Source of the DNA: Fennellomyces sp. T-0311
Lineage: Eukaryota; Mucoromycota; Mucoromycetes; Mucorales; Lichtheimiaceae
Assembly: GCA_025266875.1 (NCBI GenBank)
Contig: JALLLT010000027.1
Location: 310,001-374,000, forward strand
Reading direction: 5' to 3'
Length of the DNA stretch: 64,000 nucleotides
Each line of letters begins with the position of its first letter. Positions within the stretch are counted from its first letter, which is position 1. The position numbers were made by a program, and so were the translations under genes. Shown here piece by piece: positions 1 through 11,443 of this stretch. The notes under the pieces are model-generated. The model had not been told where the DNA came from, did not search any database, and saw only the letters and a list, made by a program, of their open reading frames with translations.

Positions 1-1
1 A

Positions 2-172
2 ACCATTGGACACGTTGACGTGAATGGGTATGTGAAAAACCCAGATGGCGTAATCCCAGAAATATCGGTCAAGGATAGGACAGTGTATTACGGAGATAAG
101 ATTCTAGTTTCCAAAGAAAACATGGACGTACTAAAGCACCCTGAAGCAGATGATACAAGTGAAACGCTATAA
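2..172 (+). CDS. 3' end of an unrecognised gene (partial)
   Basis: An open frame enters from the window edge at base 2 and runs 56 codons to a TAA at 170-172. The residues include GHVDVNGYVKNPDG, ISVKDRTVYYGDKI and an acidic, hydrophilic end (HPEADDTSETL). Regular alternation of hydrophobic and polar residues suggests a folded beta-rich C-terminus rather than a chance frame. I do not recognise the family, and the upstream exons lie outside the window. It is convergent with the small minus-strand frame starting 15 bases downstream. Confidence 0.5.
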   Translation, partial: TIGHVDVNGYVKNPDGVIPEISVKDRTVYYGDKILVSKENMDVLKHPEADDTSETL

Positions 173-186
173 ATGTAACTTTGATA

Positions 187-546
187 TTATTTTTCCTGCA
201 TGGGCACAATTTCTTCCGCCCTTTTCTGTCGCACAAAGGCGGTGTTGTACACTTCGAGTTCGCCATGCCTGTGAAGCCACTGCATTATTTTCAAACGTAT
301 AGTTAGCCCTTGAATAAAGGACTCAAAAACTAATATCGGCAGATAGCTTTTGGGAGAGTATGCCCCTGCTGAGCATGGTTTAGGACGTGGAGTCATCAAT
401 GCGCCTGACGTATCACTGCATGGATGCATAGCGCTGTAGTGCACGTAGGAAGTGAAAAGCGAAAATATTATGCCATCAGGCATATGAAAGGCCTCGGAGG
501 GTATTTTTGCTAGCACAGTCTTTGACCCTCTTACTGTCGTTGTCAC
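187..546 (-). CDS. hypothetical protein, probable 3' exon
   Basis: A 119-codon minus-strand frame ends 15 bases from the stop of the convergent plus-strand gene, as a tail-to-tail gene end would. The residues (for example IMQWLHRHGELEVYNTAFVR) look protein-like in composition, with an amphipathic C-terminus. The first Met in this frame need not be the true start: other short minus frames at 568-974 could be upstream exons, but I could not join them with confidence. No domain recognised. Confidence 0.3.
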   Translation of the reverse strand: MTTTVRGSKTVLAKIPSEAFHMPDGIIFSLFTSYVHYSAMHPCSDTSGALMTPRPKPCSAGAYSPKSYLPILVFESFIQGLTIRLKIMQWLHRHGELEVYNTAFVRQKRAEEIVPMQEK

Positions 547-1139
547 GGCAACAGGGCCCGCCCCAGTTTAGTGACTCCGAATGGCTAGTATCATGAGCCT
601 CGGCTCTTTTCCTTTCCTTCTATAAAGGGCCGGTGCCTTACTCGTTATCATTGTATGCATCGGTTTAGAGAATGAAAGACAGGCATGTCCCAGTGTGTGC
701 ATCGGCGGGGCGCGAAAGGCAAGATACAGTCGAGGAATATTCACGCCCCAATGTGCGTTTTTTATGCACTGAGGCTGTGACATTTGCCTTGATCGATCGA
801 GATACGTAATAGATGCTTTGGTGTCAAAAGTAACAAGGGTGAGAATTCTCTCCTCTCACCCAATCCATTGGTCCTGCCGATTCGCCTCGGTCCCGCGTCC
901 CTTCTATCGCCTCGGGCTCTGTGCAGCTTTTTCAGACGAACCATGAAAAGGTTGTCGAATGTATCGCCAAGCACAGGGGCAGTTTAAATGGCTCGGCAGC
1001 CAAGATGGAGAAAAAAAAGTCCTGCATGCAACCAGGTGGCACAAAGTAATGTGATTGGATGCTGCGCCTAACTAGTGGTGGAAGTTTCGGTTACAAGCGT
1101 CGCGTCGAGTGATTTTTTTCCCCCTTCATCTCTCTGAAA
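547..1139. other. interval without a confident gene
   Basis: Only short frames are present. Minus-strand pieces at 568-783 and 762-974 might be upstream exons of the 187-546 frame. The last hundred bases are the promoter and 5' UTR of the penta-EF-hand gene. Confidence 0.4.
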
Positions 1140-2100
1140 ATGAGTTACAATCAATACAATTCGCCACAACAAAACTACCAGCAACCACCTCCCGGCTATC
1201 AACAGCAGCAGCAGCAGCATGGTTATGGTATATAAAAAAAATACATTGGCTCGAGATGCATTTTGGAAAGAAAAAAGTGTACTGATAGTCAATGAAGGTC
1301 AGGCCCCTCCACCTCCCGGAGGTAATCCCAGCCAGCAGCTGTGGGGCTGGTTCAAGGCTGTCGACACTGACAACTCGGGCCAACTGACGGTCGACGAGCT
1401 CCAGCGTGCTCTGATAAACGGCGACTGGAGCCCGTTCAATATCGAGACTGTGCGTTTGATGGTGGCCATGTTTGACAAGGGTGAGTGTGGGAGGCAGCAC
1501 GACAAGATAGGCAGCGTGCTCATTAGAGTTGTTGACAGATCAAACGGGCACAATCAATTTCCAAGAGTTCTCTGGTTTGTGGAAGTATATCGAGGATTGG
1601 AAGCGCTGCTTCCAGCAGTTCGATGCGGACGCATCCGGCAGCATCGACCGCAACGAGATGGGCAATGCATTGCGAACGTTCGGTTACAACCTCTCGGACA
1701 AGTTCATCAACCTCTTGATCAACAAGTTTGACAAATACGGTGAGTTTCAAATACAGTCACTCCTCGCTCGTGCCCTTTCCTGTCTCCCCTCCCCCTCTTG
1801 TATCTATGTAGCATGAGGAGTTTGACTTACTACAAAACACACACACATATATATATGTATGGACTCACAGGGCACTGGGCTGCAGGCAAAGGCGACGTGA
1901 CGTTCGACAATTTTGTGCAGGCGTGCGTGACGGTCAAGACGCTGACGGACTCGTTCAGACAGTACGATACGGACGGCGACGGTTGGATTCAAATCAAATA
2001 CGAGGATGTAAGGTTACACAGGGCGGACGAGAAGCGTGCGTGCGACTGACCCTCCCCCCTTTAATAGTTCTTGGAGCTTGTGGTACGCCAGCGCGCGTAA
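1140..2100 (+). CDS. penta-EF-hand (PEF) calcium-binding protein, ALG-2/peflin type
   Basis: Five exons (1140-1227, 1298-1480, 1539-1739, 1886-2007, 2068-2100) join in frame to a 208-residue protein, normal for the family. The N-terminus is the Pro/Gln/Tyr-rich tail typical of PEF proteins (residues 1 to about 40, with a short polyQ run). Five EF-hands follow: VDTDNSGQLTVDE, FDKDQTGTINFQE, FDADASGSIDRNE, a degenerate fourth (FDKYGKGDVTFDN) and YDTDGDGWIQIKYED. The end (FLELVVRQRA) fits the dimerising fifth hand. Family knowledge: PEF proteins dimerise and act as calcium-dependent adaptors in ER exit, ESCRT and membrane repair. The final intron removes an in-frame extension that would otherwise lose the conserved FLELVV end. 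Fungal genomes often have one PEF gene (PEF1); I cannot separate ALG-2 from peflin here. Confidence 0.9.
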
Positions 2101-2370
2101 AAAATACGAAATAAAAAAGGGATGGGCAAAGAAGCTCTTTGCCTCTTTTGGTTTCACATCACTTGGTTGATGGGGTTTGCTCGGCTGACATGTGAGCCGC
2201 CTATTCGGGGACGATGCTGCTGACATCGCCAATCATAATTGTTTCGTTTTCCGTTTTGGCCTGTTTGCTGAGCCCGTGCGTTGGCATTATATATATATAT
2301 TAGCTGCTTTGGGCAACACAGAAAAGCCCGTTTGTTCCTCTCCCCTTTCCTCTCCTTATAGAAATAGCCC

Positions 2371-5300
2371 ATGGAGGTTGTTCAGGTGCAGCCGAGAGAC
2401 TCTTACCTTCATTATATCTACGTGCCCTCCAAGGGCACCGCTATTCGCTGGTCCTTCACCACCAAACGCAACAACATATCCTTTGGCGTCTACCGCCGAC
2501 GCGGCCACGCCCCTCTGCCATCCTCCTCCGAGATCATCTTTCGTGCCCAACAGCAATTGCAGCAGCGTCAACTATCCGCAGGGGAATTGCTTTCGGACAA
2601 TGCCAGTTCTCGCCGACATCACGGTAACACAGCTTTTTTTAAGCTTTTTTGGGCCTCCATGTTAATAATCATTCCTTAGACGATGACGAATCCGAATTCA
2701 GCGTCAATGGGTCTGCTACTGCAGGCAGACCGCGCGCAAAGTCGGTCGCTTCGGTCAAACTCAAGGAGCAAGGTCTGGACGAGATTGTTCCGATCCAACA
2801 TATGAATTCCAGCAGCCAGAAAATCGAAGGCACCTACGTCGTCGAGGAGCCCGGAAACTATGTTTTAGTGTTTGGTAACAACAAAAAACAATTCTCCTTG
2901 TTTCAATGCCCTCAGACAACTCATCCGGTTTCCCAGACAACACATTCTCCAGAAATAAGGCCAAGACCTTGACGTTCTCCGTGGCGCTCGTCGATTCGAA
3001 CGTCAAGGCATCGCTTGGACAGCAGCATCACGACATGTCAGGATGGTTACTGAAGAAGAAGCGTAAAAAGATGCAAGGTAAAAAGAAAAGGAAGGGAGGC
3101 GGGGTGATTAGGTAAAGAAGAATGTGTGCTCATGCCAAGAATGTCTATTAAGGTTGGGCCAAGCGTTGGTTCCAATTATCGCCATCAGGTGTATTATCCT
3201 ACTCCACGTCGCCCAACGGTGTCACTCGTGGATCCATTCAAATCATGCTTGCGACAATCTCCTCGAATCCAGACCAGCGATTGATTCACATTGACTCGGG
3301 TACCATGCTGTATCACCTCAAGACACTCACCACGGACGATCACGACAAGTGGACGTCGGCCTTCCGCGCCTACCGTTCTGGTGGATCCATTGAAATCCAA
3401 AGCGATCTGCCTACTGCCAGCGGCATGAACGAGGAAGCGAATCAAGATGTGGTTGAAAGGGGTATCAAGGGCGCCGCCGTGCTTAGCAGCAACGTGGCTC
3501 GACTGGGTGACAATATCGCTGTTCTCCGAGCTTTGATGGAGCAATTGGCGCATGCACCCGCTTCCAAGGACCTCAGCCAAAAGATCATAGCTCTGGGTCA
3601 TCAATTGGAAAAGGATCAAAAGTCGATCCAAGCCAGCGCTCAAGAGCAACAGAAACGCTGGAACGCCGTGCGCGGTGGAGGATGTACCCCACAGAACGGT
3701 GATTTGTTGCATGATTGTGACAACCACCATCGTGACAGCCTGCATCGCAGCATCAGTGCGAGGTCATCCATCTCAGAACAGTTCTTTGACGCAGAGGATA
3801 TCATTCTGAGCGGCGGCGATGATGATGATTCGTTCGGAGGCGGCGAAGAAGGCGAGGTCACGAATGAAGATAGCAGCGATGATGATGACGGTATGTTATT
3901 CTCCAACACTTTTTGGTGCGGTCATCATGACTCATTGTGCATATGTAGAACCCGAAGTGAATGGTCATGACGAACATGCCGGCACTTTGGATCTGAGCAT
4001 CGCTGGCGACACTGTCCGACGTAATCGACTCCCTTCTCATGCTGTTGGTGACGTTGGATCTGCTCTTTCCGTATTTAGAAAAAATGTCGGCAAGGATTTG
4101 TCCACCATCGCCATGCCTGTGAGCATGAACGAGCCCCTTAATATGCTGCAACGTGCTTGCGAAGATTTGGAATATTGTGAACTTTTGGACAAGGCCGCTA
4201 CTCTGTCCAATTCCATGGAACGACTCATGCATGTGGCACTCTTTGCGGTATCGAGCTTCGCTTCGTCGCAGTATCGTACTGGCAGAAAGGTAAGAAAGGT
4301 AGAAATCGTGTTACACCGCCAAGTTTTAATGAACTTTCGTAGCCGTTTAACCCAATGATGACCGAAACATACGAGAATATCCGTCCCGACAAAGGGTTCC
4401 GTTTTATCGCTGAAAAGGTGTCGCATAATCCATTGATCATTGCTGTAGGTGTTGACACCCTGTGGACGATATTCGTGGTTGCTAACGCTTTCTCTCAAGG
4501 CACATGCCGAGGCAAAAGCTTACAAGTACTGGCAATGCACCAAGATCAAGAGCAAATTCTGGGGCAAATCAATGGAATTCATGACCGAAGGTGCATTCAA
4601 TGTCACGCTGACCGGTCACGACGATCACTTTACGTTCAACAAACCATCAAGTTGGATGCGTAACATGATTGCGGGCGAAAAGTATCTGGAAACCGCGGGT
4701 GAAATGCAAATCACCAACCACAGCACCGGTGAGTACGCCATTGTCGCGTTCAAGGAAGGCACTGGTGGTGGTCTTTTCGGCGTACCATCCAATCGAAACG
4801 ACGTGATTGCGACGTTCTTTGATTCCTCTGGCAAAAAGTGCAGACGCATTGTGGGCAAATGGAGCGACAAGTTGTCAGAGGAAGTCGACATGAACAAACG
4901 AAAGCTATCGGTTCTGTGGACGGCCAATCCACCTGGAATCGAGGACTACACCAAATACTATGGCTTTACTCGCTTCTGCGTGGAACTTAATGAGATTACC
5001 GACATTGAACGTGATAAACTGCCAAGAACTGACACTCGATACCGTCCAGATCAGCGGCTATATGAAAATGGTAATGCGTCGTGTTGTCAATGAGGTCATG
5101 GGTTATTTTCCTTTTTTATACTAATGCACATGACAACAGGCCTGGCTGATGAAGCTGACGAAGAAAAGCAGCGAATAGAACAAAAGCAGCGCGAACGTCG
5201 AAAGGATTTCGAACAAAAGGGCGTCCAATGGAAGCCGCGTTGGTTTGCTCTGCAGGAAGACGCTCATATGGACCCCACATTCATCCCAGCTGCGGATGGC

Positions 5301-5399
5301 CAACCGGCTACCTCTGGTCAATCTTTCCAATACACCGGACAGTATTGGCAAGCACGTGAAACAGGTCAATGGCCTTCCGATATGTTTGACCTGTGGTAA
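2371..5399 (+). CDS. OSH3: oxysterol-binding protein, OSH3-like (GOLD-PH-FFAT-ORD)
   Basis: Eight exons (2371-2623, 2680-2874, 2916-3077, 3153-3890, 3949-4289, 4343-4444, 4500-5070, 5140-5399) give 873 residues. Order: GOLD domain (about 1-175), PH domain (about 186-285, starting MSGWLLKKK and AKRWFQLS), an acidic linker with an FFAT-like motif QFFDAED (about 412), then the OSBP-related lipid-transfer domain (about 500-873) with [12 protein letters not shown] and the C-terminal coil [24 protein letters not shown] plus PH plus FFAT is the Osh3 architecture. Known role: ER-plasma membrane contact-site lipid exchange and PI4P control via Sac1. Oddity: the ORD signature reads EKVSHNPL instead of EQVSHHPP, so one of the two PI4P-contacting histidines is Asn. 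No signal peptide. Confidence 0.93.
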
Positions 5400-5540
5400 T
5401 TGGTTTTGTTTTGTCCCTTTAATATACCTCGATTTACTAGAAAAATATATATTGTACACTCGATACTCTCCTCTCTTTCAATTAATAGTCCTGAAATTGT
5501 GAATGCGTTAGACACCACGATAGATTACTCTGTGCTTTTT

Positions 5541-7487
5541 TTATATATTGCTCACCGAAAATCTGTCCGGCATCATCACTGGCGCAACCAAAGACCATCC
5601 ATAAAAGATGTGACACAACCATCCAGACACAATCTTGACCCAAACTGCCGTGTAGCTCTGGCCAATGCGCACAAAATCGCCATCGTCATGAGAAGGTGCT
5701 TGGGTATCCTCCTTGGAGATCGTATTCCTGCATTTGTTGTCTCAATACCCGCGCTTGTTTACCGAAATATTTGCAAAACATACCAATTTGTCAACACCAT
5801 GGCGATGTACATGGCTGCAATAGCAAACACAAAGTGGAAGAAGGAATAATTGTAGACGGAGCCGTAACGTTCATCATCTTTGTCATCGTAATCATCGTCA
5901 TCGTCGTCATCTTCATCCAATGCTGAGCGAGGAAGGGCACTGCAAGATAGAAGGAAACAGATATTAAAACTCCTTAAACCCTCTCCCTATCCACTTTGTT
6001 GCATTACCCGCTTTCAACAGCAGCTATCAAACGACTGCGTGCTGATCCATCGACACTCATTCTTTGAGCGCCGGCCTCGACTTGATTTGCCATCAATGGG
6101 ACAGCGCTCTCGGTTTCCAAGGGTTCATAGTTTTGACGACGGGTCTTGTTCATGAATGCGCTGTCCTGCGTAGCCGCGCGACTGGTCGAATAGGCGACTG
6201 CCAAGAAAGTAAAGATGGCACCAAGCACAATCGAAGTTGTCTGAGGACCTTGGGAGCGCCGAAGCGGATTGCACTGCTTGTCATTGGGTTCGTTGGCAAC
6301 GGCCGACAGCACCAAATAAGTGCAATAAATGACAACGATGGATGATTGCGAAAGGCCCGAGCGAGGGTTGGCGGCTTGCACCGAGGGTGAGATACACAAA
6401 ATGGTAACAAGGAGACAAAGGATCAAGTTGAATGTCACAAAGAATTGGTTCAATGAACACCCATTCGTGGCAAAGAAGCCGTACATGATACCCGTTAACG
6501 TGATAGCACCACCAAACATCAGCAACGTTCCAGCTACATACGACAAGGATAGTTATATGAGTGCTTTCTTTTGTGTTATATATATATATATATATATATA
6601 TATCGTCAATTACCGATCAGGATGTATTTCCACTTGTTCGAGTCACCCATCTCATAGTTCTCCAAGCATCGTTCGGTCCAGCTGTGTGCAAAGTCAACAA
6701 GAAGGACTAGACCAAAGAGGATAAAGATGGCTGCACCAATAAGAGCAAAGTAATTGCCCCACACCATGAAAAAGCCGTTGGGAATGAAGAAGGATGCTGT
6801 GACGAGTGCAAACCAGAGAAGCACTTTGGGGCCCCACCATCTATGATCCAACGTTGCTTAGCAACCAGACATGATTGTGTTGGGCAACAAATTTACCCAT
6901 TCTGAATGTTTGCTCGCTTTTGCCGACTATCACGGACACCAAGTAGGAGGATACCGAGGAGGGCATGGAAAAGCACAAGTGCAAAGCACACTCGATGGAC
7001 CTAGTCGATCATCAGCTATTTGTTTTCGATGCATAAACGACAGTACGTACCGCAATGATACCGTAACATGTTCCACCCGCACACTCCAGTTTCATGTAGT
7101 CGAACGTCAGTTTTTGGAGTTGTTTTATGGCCCATTGTGATAACATGAGCCAAGCGAGCTGCATAAACGTTAGTGATTCGTTTCTGTGTAGAAGTTGGTG
7201 CTTACAATCGAGTTTAACAAGAATATTATCTAAATGCTCAATGGTTAATTCCCTTTTTTTTCCGTTGACAAGAAAGTTGAAACATACGGCATAACCGATG
7301 CGTGTGGCGATTGAGTTATTGCAGTTGCAGCTGTAATGCCAAGAGAATAAGTTGATAACTCTAGTCAATGGAATCCACCAAACCTCTTGCAGAATAATGA
7401 ACATGCTGCTGCAGAAAAACAACTGGCGATCCATGTTCCAATGGATCCGAGCGCTGGTAATGCTACGCAACTTAGAGCAGCTCCCAT
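5541..7487 (-). CDS. TMS1: SERINC/TDE1 family membrane protein
   Basis: Nine exons on the minus strand (7487-7384, 7330-7288, 7229-7206, 7158-7051, 7000-6897, 6840-6614, 6533-6008, 5939-5763, 5727-5541) total 1500 bases, 499 residues. The start MGAALSCVALPALGS, the CNCNNSIATRIGYA segment, LAWLMLSQWAI and the end DDFVRIGQSYTAVWVK-type tail (here GDFVRIGQSYTAVW) are hallmarks of TMS1/SERINC. About ten to eleven hydrophobic segments are visible. An acidic cytoplasmic loop (DEDDDDDDDYDDKDDE) sits before the last pair of membrane helices. Family knowledge: multipass proteins linked to serine-derived lipids and lipid scrambling. An AT dinucleotide run at about 6579-6602 lies in one intron. The gene is convergent with the OSH3-like gene. 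Confidence 0.93.
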
Positions 7488-8560
7488 AGCGTAGACGAAA
7501 GAAGAAGAGTAAAGTTAAAGTCCCCTCCGATTCCGAGCTTGTCGATTTTGGCATTGTCTGCTGACTTTATCGGACCTATGATGTCAATTGCTGCGACGCT
7601 ACTGCTTACACACATTGCTCGCGTAAATATAATGATAGATCGAACTCTTACTAGTTGTATACAAGGGAGTATGTGCTATGTGCAAGGAGAAAAGCGCATG
7701 TGCTGCGGGAACAATCATCATGATAAACAACCCGATATGATTGCTTTAGTTACTTTGACCTCGGCTGCCTGACCATATTGCACAGCACATGAAAGTAGAT
7801 ACTTAGTCTCTTTCGACGAATGCGGTCACTGGAACAATTAGAGATTGACATGGACAGAAAAAGGTAATATGGCTTGAACCAGGCTAACGAGTTTCCGCAA
7901 ATACCATAATTGATGGGGCTGACAGCATTGTTGATCATCAAAAAAGCTACTAGAGTTATCTTTATAGTGGATCTTGTTGAATATATTATTTGGCGTAAAA
8001 TGAACCAGTGCTGGTTATTGTATATGTATATTTCTATTAATTGAAGCCAAGTATCACTAGGACTAGTGCTTGATACGACATGAGATGTGAATATAGACCA
8101 CGGGTAATACATATATCAGTGTATTGCCAGTTACACATTACCGCTGACATGCATGCCAAAATATTTGTAGAATACTTGGAAAACGATTAGTTCGCTTCTG
8201 ATAGTACGACTTATTGTCGTTGTCTTCATGGGTGCGCGGGTTACTTCCAACTTTTTAATATCTTGGGTCCAGTTACAACCAGCTCATGGCGTGTGGACCG
8301 GCCAAGACTGTGGAAAAATCGTGGGCTCGCTGCACGCAGAACAATGTCTCAAATCCTATCTGAAATGTCAAGCAGTTGCATTCCTTTCCTTGAGCCATGC
8401 AAGTTGCCTTGAGAGAGCAAGTGAGGCATGCGTATGTATAGTAAAGAGCTTTCCAAAACAGACATTTCTTGTGTAGGTACATAGCGTAGGGTACATATCC
8501 AGTTTAGGGCTGCACAGAAGGTTATGTTTACAAGACGAGACCTAATGGAAAGCGCGAAAG
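7488..8560. other. intergenic interval, no supported gene
   Basis: Only short frames on both strands, none with recognisable residues. It separates the 5' end of TMS1 from the 3' end of the 2H-phosphoesterase gene, both minus strand. Confidence 0.5.
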
Positions 8561-9993
8561 TTACGCCAAAGGGAATTCAGCAAGAGTGACGTACTCTTTG
8601 CCTGACAACGTTTGTACAGCGTCCGAAACCACCACCGACTGAATCTTGAGGGGGCCAAAATCCGGGACAGCATCCAACGTGCGGAGCGTTTCCGGCGAGA
8701 AACGCGTTTCTGGGGACACTGTAGTGGAGTGGTACACCGTCATATGGGGCTAAAAGACGATACAGTTAACAAGCAAGATGAAATTAAACAAAATGCACGA
8801 CGCACCCGACGCGTAAAGTTGACATCAAAGCCGTAATCCTCGATGGCCTTTCTGAGTGCACCTAACGAGTGCGGATCAGCTTACTATGCCTTTGAAAAGT
8901 GGACTGTATACTTGCGGGCCACAACGGAGATGGGGTCTCGATCATTTGTTGGCACCATTGAAAGACCTATTGCACAAGTATAAATGATGGTCGGATCTCG
9001 TGGAACCATTCGCAGCCTTACGTGTAGGTTGGCAAGCACGCACACGGTTGAAGTACCCCACGACTGCCTTGTTCATCTCGGTGTTGTTGAGGCCGTCCGT
9101 AAGCGACTGGATCAATTCATACAGTTGTTTGTGCGTACGGCGGTGAGGCTTTGGATCCACGAGTCCAATGGTGACGTGCAACTTGTCAGCCGGTACAAAG
9201 CCGTCTTCCGGCAAGATATGGGCCAATCGTTGCTTGAGAGCTTCGGCTGCTGCGATCATCCGGGGACCTTTCAGAGTGAGCGTCACCCACACCTTTCGGT
9301 CCGGAATCGTGGTGGTGTCCAGCTACAAAATCACGGTTCGCTTGCGCGTTATGCAGAGTTTACTTTTTTTTTAGACTTACGATGGCGTTGTAGGCTTGTA
9401 TGGCATAAAAGGCATTTTCCACGGTGCCAGTTAGGCGAAGGGAAGCTTCGAATGGCCTTGGCGGGTTGTCATAAATGGCGATCTCGGCACCAGAAAATTC
9501 TTGGACGCGTTTTCGATATGCATACAGAAACGCTGCGCACTCGTTATTTTCGTCTGGCTCAGCCAGCAAAGACCATTCACTTACAACTCTTAAACGACAG
9601 GTGAAGATCAAACACTTCGATTTTGCCCAGCATAATCGGAGAGCCAGGATGGGTTCCATACTTTTCAATCAGCTGCGGCCATCGATTGCCTTGAATGATA
9701 ATGGGGCTGTGGTCAGTGTCAATGCCGCGATCATGAAAGTCGGTGTTGCTTGGAGTGGTGTCGTTTTCGCGGAAGCTGTGAGTATTGTCTTGCTGTTCAA
9801 ACGCGGTTTCCAGAGTCGCTACACTCTCTGCGTCGTCGTCGCTATCCGAATCGTAGGGCAAACTCAATTCTTGTACCTGGAGAAACAATGCTTTAGCTGA
9901 GGTAGCGATTCAAAAGGTAATGGCAATTACATTTTTCTCGGCAGTACTAGGTACGATAGCGTAAAGCCATGTCCAAAGCCACTCCAGAGCCAT
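8561..9993 (-). CDS. 2H-phosphoesterase protein, ASCC1/AKAP7-like (copy A)
   Basis: Seven exons (9993-9931, 9876-9585, 9553-9381, 9322-9022, 8966-8912, 8851-8806, 8749-8561) join to 372 residues. The N-terminus has a hydrophobic stretch (ALEWLWTWLYAIV) and an acidic Asp/Ser run. The middle, ending FEASLRLTGTVENAFYAIQA, resembles a degenerate KH domain. The second half is a 2H (LigT-like) fold with both His motifs: LHVTIGL in exon 4 and PHMTVY at the start of exon 7. ASCC1 has the same KH-then-2H order, so an RNA-linked role is likely, but this is inference. The exon count and most intron phases match the gene at 33,428-34,808, showing they are paralogues. Copy A keeps the better-preserved first motif. 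Confidence 0.75.
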
Positions 9994-10951
9994 GGTGGCA
10001 GAGATCAATCGAGATCAAGACAGGAGAAGAGGGAGCAAGTTTCGCAGTAACAAAATCACTATTGTTATTGTTACGCGTTATGCTGCTGCGACTGCCGGAA
10101 ACACAGAAAAGGGGACCGGTCGCTTAATTAATCGTGAGCATGACTTTCTTTGAATAAAGCACCCACCTTCACAGGTAGCCTTCTTGTGCATCCTCCCTTT
10201 CGCAGATCAACGTTGTACAGTCGATGTCGACGCCCAGTACTACCTTGTCCGCCAACCTACCTATTCCGGTTCATGCGATTCCAACGTCGCCGCTTAAAAC
10301 ATGCCCGCATTAGGGATCCATGCTGCTTGCTGCTCAATCAACAGATACCATCGATGGATACCAAGGACACAGTATCGCTGCATCTTCGCGTTTGTCCCCG
10401 TGATTAATTTCGAGAACAAAATTAGCTGCAACCTTAGGCAAGCGATGTGTTTGCTAGACTTAAACGTCACTTTAACGACACAGCGCATGATCTGACGTTT
10501 CATAATATACTACTATGTTTGATATGCCAGACTGTACGTATTTAATTTTCTATACCGCTACGGACTTCATAGCAGCCCAACTACATACCTCTATATTAAA
10601 GCTGCCCAAGATGTTGCATTGCATGCCTTTTTTTAAAAATAAAAAAGTAGGATGTCGTATGTAGCAGAGTTTCCGGAATACCCCTAGTAAAGCCCTAAAC
10701 CTTGGATATCTACTAGTAAACGGTCTTTCTAACTGTCGTAGATTGCTTATCCATGGTTGCCGAAAAACAAAACGACCTTTGTATGTATGAAATATATATC
10801 CCGGGCTTTTCTATAGTTCAAAATTTTAGTTTTATTTATAGAAGTTAGCAGACATTCTCCTGTAGGTATTCGGTCCAAACTTTTCTATATATTATGTTAC
10901 ATAAAAAATGCCAATAGTCTACATCTGTAGTAATATGCTGAAGGAGATTAT
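9994..10951. other. AT-rich intergenic interval
   Basis: No frame here looks protein-coding. The first 150 bases are the likely promoter of the minus-strand 2H gene; the rest shows only short scattered frames. Confidence 0.5.
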
Positions 10952-11443
10952 TTAGCCATCTGTCTCTGGCACTTCACGCCAGCCGAGCTTAAAGTCGCTC
11001 TCAAACCCCTCTCGGCCAAATACATTTTTTAGAAGAGCAGCCTCGAGGAATATCTTATGGATCACGTCCAATAGGTTGAGATGAAGATTTCCCAATGAAT
11101 CGAAATCTTCATAGCCGTTCTGTATCTTTCTCGGATCGGCGACTATGCTTGCAACAAGCAAAAGACGATCGATTAATTTTCCCCATTCACCAATGCCGTA
11201 ACACACATAAAATTTGTCACGAGGAAACCGGTAATCTCGTGACGCTGGGCATTTGATACCCGTAAGCATATAATCTTGAGACGTGATTATATTCTCGCTA
11301 TCACCGAGTACTTGGTCGCGCAAATGGTATACGATCTGGATTACCTCGTCCATATCGTACCATGTGAAATTTTTGGAAAGGAAATCGTGCGTGTTATTCC
11401 AGCCATCGTATGCCATTTTTGCAGAAAACGATACGTGTTGCAT
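10952..11443 (-). CDS. orphan ORF, unknown function
   Basis: A single uninterrupted frame of 163 residues in an otherwise gene-poor, AT-rich stretch. Composition is protein-like, with short motifs such as WNNTHDFLSKNFTWYDMDEV and IVYHLRDQVLGDSENIITS and alternating hydrophobic helices (LIDRLLLVASIVAD, LLDVIHKIFLEAALLKNVF). No signal peptide or membrane segment. I recognise no family. It could be an intact small gene, one exon of a larger one, or the remnant of a mobile-element protein. Confidence 0.4.
   Translation of the reverse strand: MQHVSFSAKMAYDGWNNTHDFLSKNFTWYDMDEVIQIVYHLRDQVLGDSENIITSQDYMLTGIKCPASRDYRFPRDKFYVCYGIGEWGKLIDRLLLVASIVADPRKIQNGYEDFDSLGNLHLNLLDVIHKIFLEAALLKNVFGREGFESDFKLGWREVPETDG

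Noticed and set aside
6579..6602. AT dinucleotide run
   Set aside because: Simple repeat inside a TMS1 intron; no evidence of a function.
7750..8112. 120-residue minus frame upstream of the 2H gene region
   Set aside because: No conserved motifs, low-complexity AT-rich codons, and no sensible splice partners.
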